This document shows positions 61,836 to 64,000 of a stretch of 64,000 nt of DNA, one piece after another. The notes below the pieces were generated by a model. The model was not told where the DNA came from, searched no databases, and saw nothing but the letters and a program-made list of their open reading frames with translations. This DNA is from Cellvibrionaceae bacterium 1162T.S.0a.05 (GTDB lineage: Bacteria > Pseudomonadota > Gammaproteobacteria > Pseudomonadales > Cellvibrionaceae), in the NCBI GenBank assembly GCA_000964245.1, contig LANB01000001.1, forward strand, positions 161,001-225,000. The letters run 5' to 3'. A program made the position numbers and the translations under genes. Positions within the stretch are counted from its first letter, which is position 1, and each line of letters opens with the position of its first letter.

Positions 61836-64000
61836 ATGGGAAGTTGAAGTAAATGCCCGGCACGTTTACTTACTCGCGCTAGAAAAAAAAAGGGAAGATC
61901 AAATCCCGTTTATAAAGCAGCAATGCGGAATCGACACGCGATTATTTAATACATGCATGCAACTTTACAATAACGACAAATCAGATGATTCTTTCTTTGG
62001 CTTGTGGAAACCGTTCAATGATTGTGAACAGGTCGATATAAATCTCTCAGGCCAATCAATGGGTAACTACCAACTCCTGAAAAAAATCGGAAGTGGAGGA
62101 ATGGCTGATGTTTATAACGCAAAACGTTTAGATGGCGCACACGATATACCTGTCGCTGTAAAAGTTGTAAAAGGTTGGGGCCGCCTGGATATCTTGATAG
62201 AGCGCTTTAGAAAAGAAGTCAAAATACTTGCCAGTCTAAACCACCCCAACATAGCCAAGTTTATTGATGCCGGGTTGAGCAAGGAAAATTGGCCTTACTT
62301 TGTCATGGAATATATTCCTGGAAAAAAGCTCGACCAATATTGTATTGACTGTGCACTACCACTGGAAAAACGTCTTGAACTGTTCTCAGATGTTTGCGCT
62401 GCCGTAATAAAAGCACATCAAAGCCTGATAATTCATCGAGATATAAAACCTTCAAATATTCTTGTATCTGATGATGGGGAGGTAAAACTTTTAGACTTTG
62501 GCATTGCCAAGTTGCTTGATGAAGATAACAGCGAGACGCTCACAAAATTTAGCCCTCCTATGACACCTAAATACAGTAGCCCCGAACAAATCAAAGGGGA
62601 TTTGATATCTACAGAGAGCGATCAATATAGTTTAGGCGTTGTACTCTATGAACTCCTGACTGGCATATCTCCCCACCGGACCAACAAGGAAAATTTACAT
62701 TGGGCCGTTTGCAACGCCATACCCATTTCTGCAAGCAAGGCGGTTAAATTCAACGACGCACTGACAGAAAAACAAAAATCCAGGCTAGCTAAATCCCTTT
62801 CTGGCGACCTGGATGCAATTCTTCGCAAAGCATTGGAAAAAGAACCTGACAATCGGTACCGCTCAATACAGGATTTTCGAAACGATATTCTATGCGTCCT
62901 CGGAAATAAGCCAGTCAATGCGAGGAAAAATACCGTCTTCTACATTGGAAAGCGTTATGTTAGACGAAATGCGTCCATACTCATGCCAATTGTCATTGCA
63001 TTTATCAGCATATTTTTTGTCGGCCTGGCTCAGCAGTCGCGAGTACTCAACGAACGAAACCTCGCGATTCAGGAAAAGGTCACGAATGAAAAGCTTTTAA
63101 ATTATTTAACCGAAGTGTTTGACGCTGCCAATCCTGAATCAACAAATGGGAACGAGATAAGCGCTATTGACCTGCTAGACCGGGGCGTGGAGACATTCAC
63201 CACAGAATTGGCCGATCGACCTTTGGAAAAAAGCAAAATTTTAAATAGATTAGGTGTGATATATGGGAAATTGGGGCAGCATAAGAAAGCGATATCATTG
63301 ATTCAACAAGCTCTCGAAACCCAAAAATCACTGGCAGTATCAAACGATTATCATATAGCTCAGACCCTCAATAACCTCGGAGAATTTTTAGCTGAAAATG
63401 GCCAGTACGAAACTGCTCAGGCGGCTCATACAGAAGCTTTAGCAATTTTCCAACAGAAAAACCATAACAATATTGACATCGCGAATACGTATAAACACCT
63501 TGGGCGGATATACGGGCGCCTGGAGAAAAGCGAAGAAGCTATAAACGAATACCACAAAGCACTGGCGATCCTGACAAGCCTTCCTGATAAAAATAATCCC
63601 CAAATTGCATCGATTTACAATAATCTGGGTAATATTTACAAAAGAGTCGGCGAGCAAGATATTGCATTTAAATATTATGAACAAGCGCTTGGCATTCAAA
63701 GAAAAACTTTTGGAAACAAGCACTACAAAGTTGCAAAAATTCTGAACAATTTGGGTCTTGCCTACTTATCGGCTGGAAACAACGCCGAAGCCATTCAGTA
63801 TTTAAATGAAAGCTTGAGGGTTAATATAGAGGTATATGGAAGCAGACACTTAGAGGTGGGCTGTTCATTGTTAAATTTGGGGAAAGCTCATTATCAGGAA
63901 AAAAAATTCGATACCGCACTAGGTTATTACGATGCGTCATATGAGATATTCCAAAAACACCTTGACCCATGGAGCCCCTATTTTGCGGCACTGTATGACA
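61825..64000 (+). CDS. Ser/Thr protein kinase with TM segment and TPR repeats (3' end outside window)
   Basis: A large eukaryote-like kinase, open to the end of the window. It starts at GTG 61825, 11 bp inside the sigma gene. A ~75-residue N-terminal part leads to the kinase: G-loop IGSGGMADV (88-96), Lys113 in VAVKVV, HRDIKPSN (204-211), DFG (224-226) and SPEQ in the activation segment. One membrane helix (about 383-402) separates it from an extracytoplasmic part with repeated TPR units (about 440 to end; e.g. ALETQKSL, YNNLGNIYKRVGEQDIAFKYYEQAL). All catalytic residues are intact. It probably senses a signal in the periplasm and controls the adjacent sigma factor. Confidence 0.88.
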   Translation, partial: MENKWEVEVNARHVYLLALEKKREDQIPFIKQQCGIDTRLFNTCMQLYNNDKSDDSFFGLWKPFNDCEQVDINLSGQSMGNYQLLKKIGSGGMADVYNAKRLDGAHDIPVAVKVVKGWGRLDILIERFRKEVKILASLNHPNIAKFIDAGLSKENWPYFVMEYIPGKKLDQYCIDCALPLEKRLELFSDVCAAVIKAHQSLIIHRDIKPSNILVSDDGEVKLLDFGIAKLLDEDNSETLTKFSPPMTPKYSSPEQIKGDLISTESDQYSLGVVLYELLTGISPHRTNKENLHWAVCNAIPISASKAVKFNDALTEKQKSRLAKSLSGDLDAILRKALEKEPDNRYRSIQDFRNDILCVLGNKPVNARKNTVFYIGKRYVRRNASILMPIVIAFISIFFVGLAQQSRVLNERNLAIQEKVTNEKLLNYLTEVFDAANPESTNGNEISAIDLLDRGVETFTTELADRPLEKSKILNRLGVIYGKLGQHKKAISLIQQALETQKSLAVSNDYHIAQTLNNLGEFLAENGQYETAQAAHTEALAIFQQKNHNNIDIANTYKHLGRIYGRLEKSEEAINEYHKALAILTSLPDKNNPQIASIYNNLGNIYKRVGEQDIAFKYYEQALGIQRKTFGNKHYKVAKILNNLGLAYLSAGNNAEAIQYLNESLRVNIEVYGSRHLEVGCSLLNLGKAHYQEKKFDTALGYYDASYEIFQKHLDPWSPYFAALYD

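Overview
The window looks like a chromosome segment of a marine or plant-biomass-degrading gammaproteobacterium, most likely Cellvibrionaceae (relatives of Teredinibacter, Saccharophagus, Cellvibrio). This is inferred from content: secreted polysaccharide enzymes with poly-serine linkers and CBM2/CBM35 modules, a PL11 rhamnogalacturonan lyase and a GH105 hydrolase, a PL6-type lipoprotein, secreted cytochromes with lectin-like domains, LPS inner-core genes (GT9 heptosyltransferase, hldE) and gamma-type rRNA. No database search was possible.

Layout. 0-6.9 kb: an unknown protein, a PL6-like beta-helix lipoprotein, a membrane protein plus VWA-like lipoprotein pair closed by a strong terminator, and a winged-helix regulator divergent from a VOC protein. 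7.3-14.2 kb: a small unknown protein, then a nitrate-type uptake operon (binding protein, permease, fused double ATPase, outer-membrane porin) behind a textbook sigma-54 promoter. 14.2-23.8 kb: a redox island with two tandem paralogous secreted cytochromes (CxxCH motifs, PKD domain, ricin-like trefoil), a cytochrome/FG-GAP protein and a RoxA-like di-heme protein. 24.2-26.9 kb: a PL11-CBM35-CBM2 enzyme. 27.5-32.5 kb: a tight ion-homeostasis operon (CPA1 antiporter with RCK domain, MscS-like channel, TM-less MgtE-like protein, MgtE-like transporter). 32.6-39 kb: an AddB/AddA-like helicase-nuclease pair. 39-49 kb: GH105, an ABC exporter, a histidine kinase and RR-GGDEF-EAL protein, a small coupled two-gene unit, and an AraC regulator with a periplasmic molybdenum hydroxylase (iorB/iorA-like).

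49.3-53.1 kb holds 5S and 23S rRNA genes on the minus strand with no 16S and no tRNA. A stringent-type rRNA promoter lies about 0.4 kb upstream of the 23S, so this looks like a stand-alone 23S-5S operon, unlinked from any 16S gene. GT9 and hldE follow, divergent from it.

55.7-64 kb is an AT-richer accessory region. A module (upstream region, secreted zincin-like protein, secreted beta-helix protein) has been duplicated and has decayed reciprocally: one copy keeps the zincin, the other keeps the beta-helix gene. A bipartite promoter-like motif (ATGACA, 17 bp, [A/T]CGTAG) precedes all three gene starts. Divergently placed next to it are an ECF sigma factor and a Ser/Thr kinase-TPR protein that starts at GTG and runs off the window. 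I regard this sigma-kinase-secreted-protein unit, the 16S-less rRNA operon and the lectin-cytochrome island as the most promising novel biology here.
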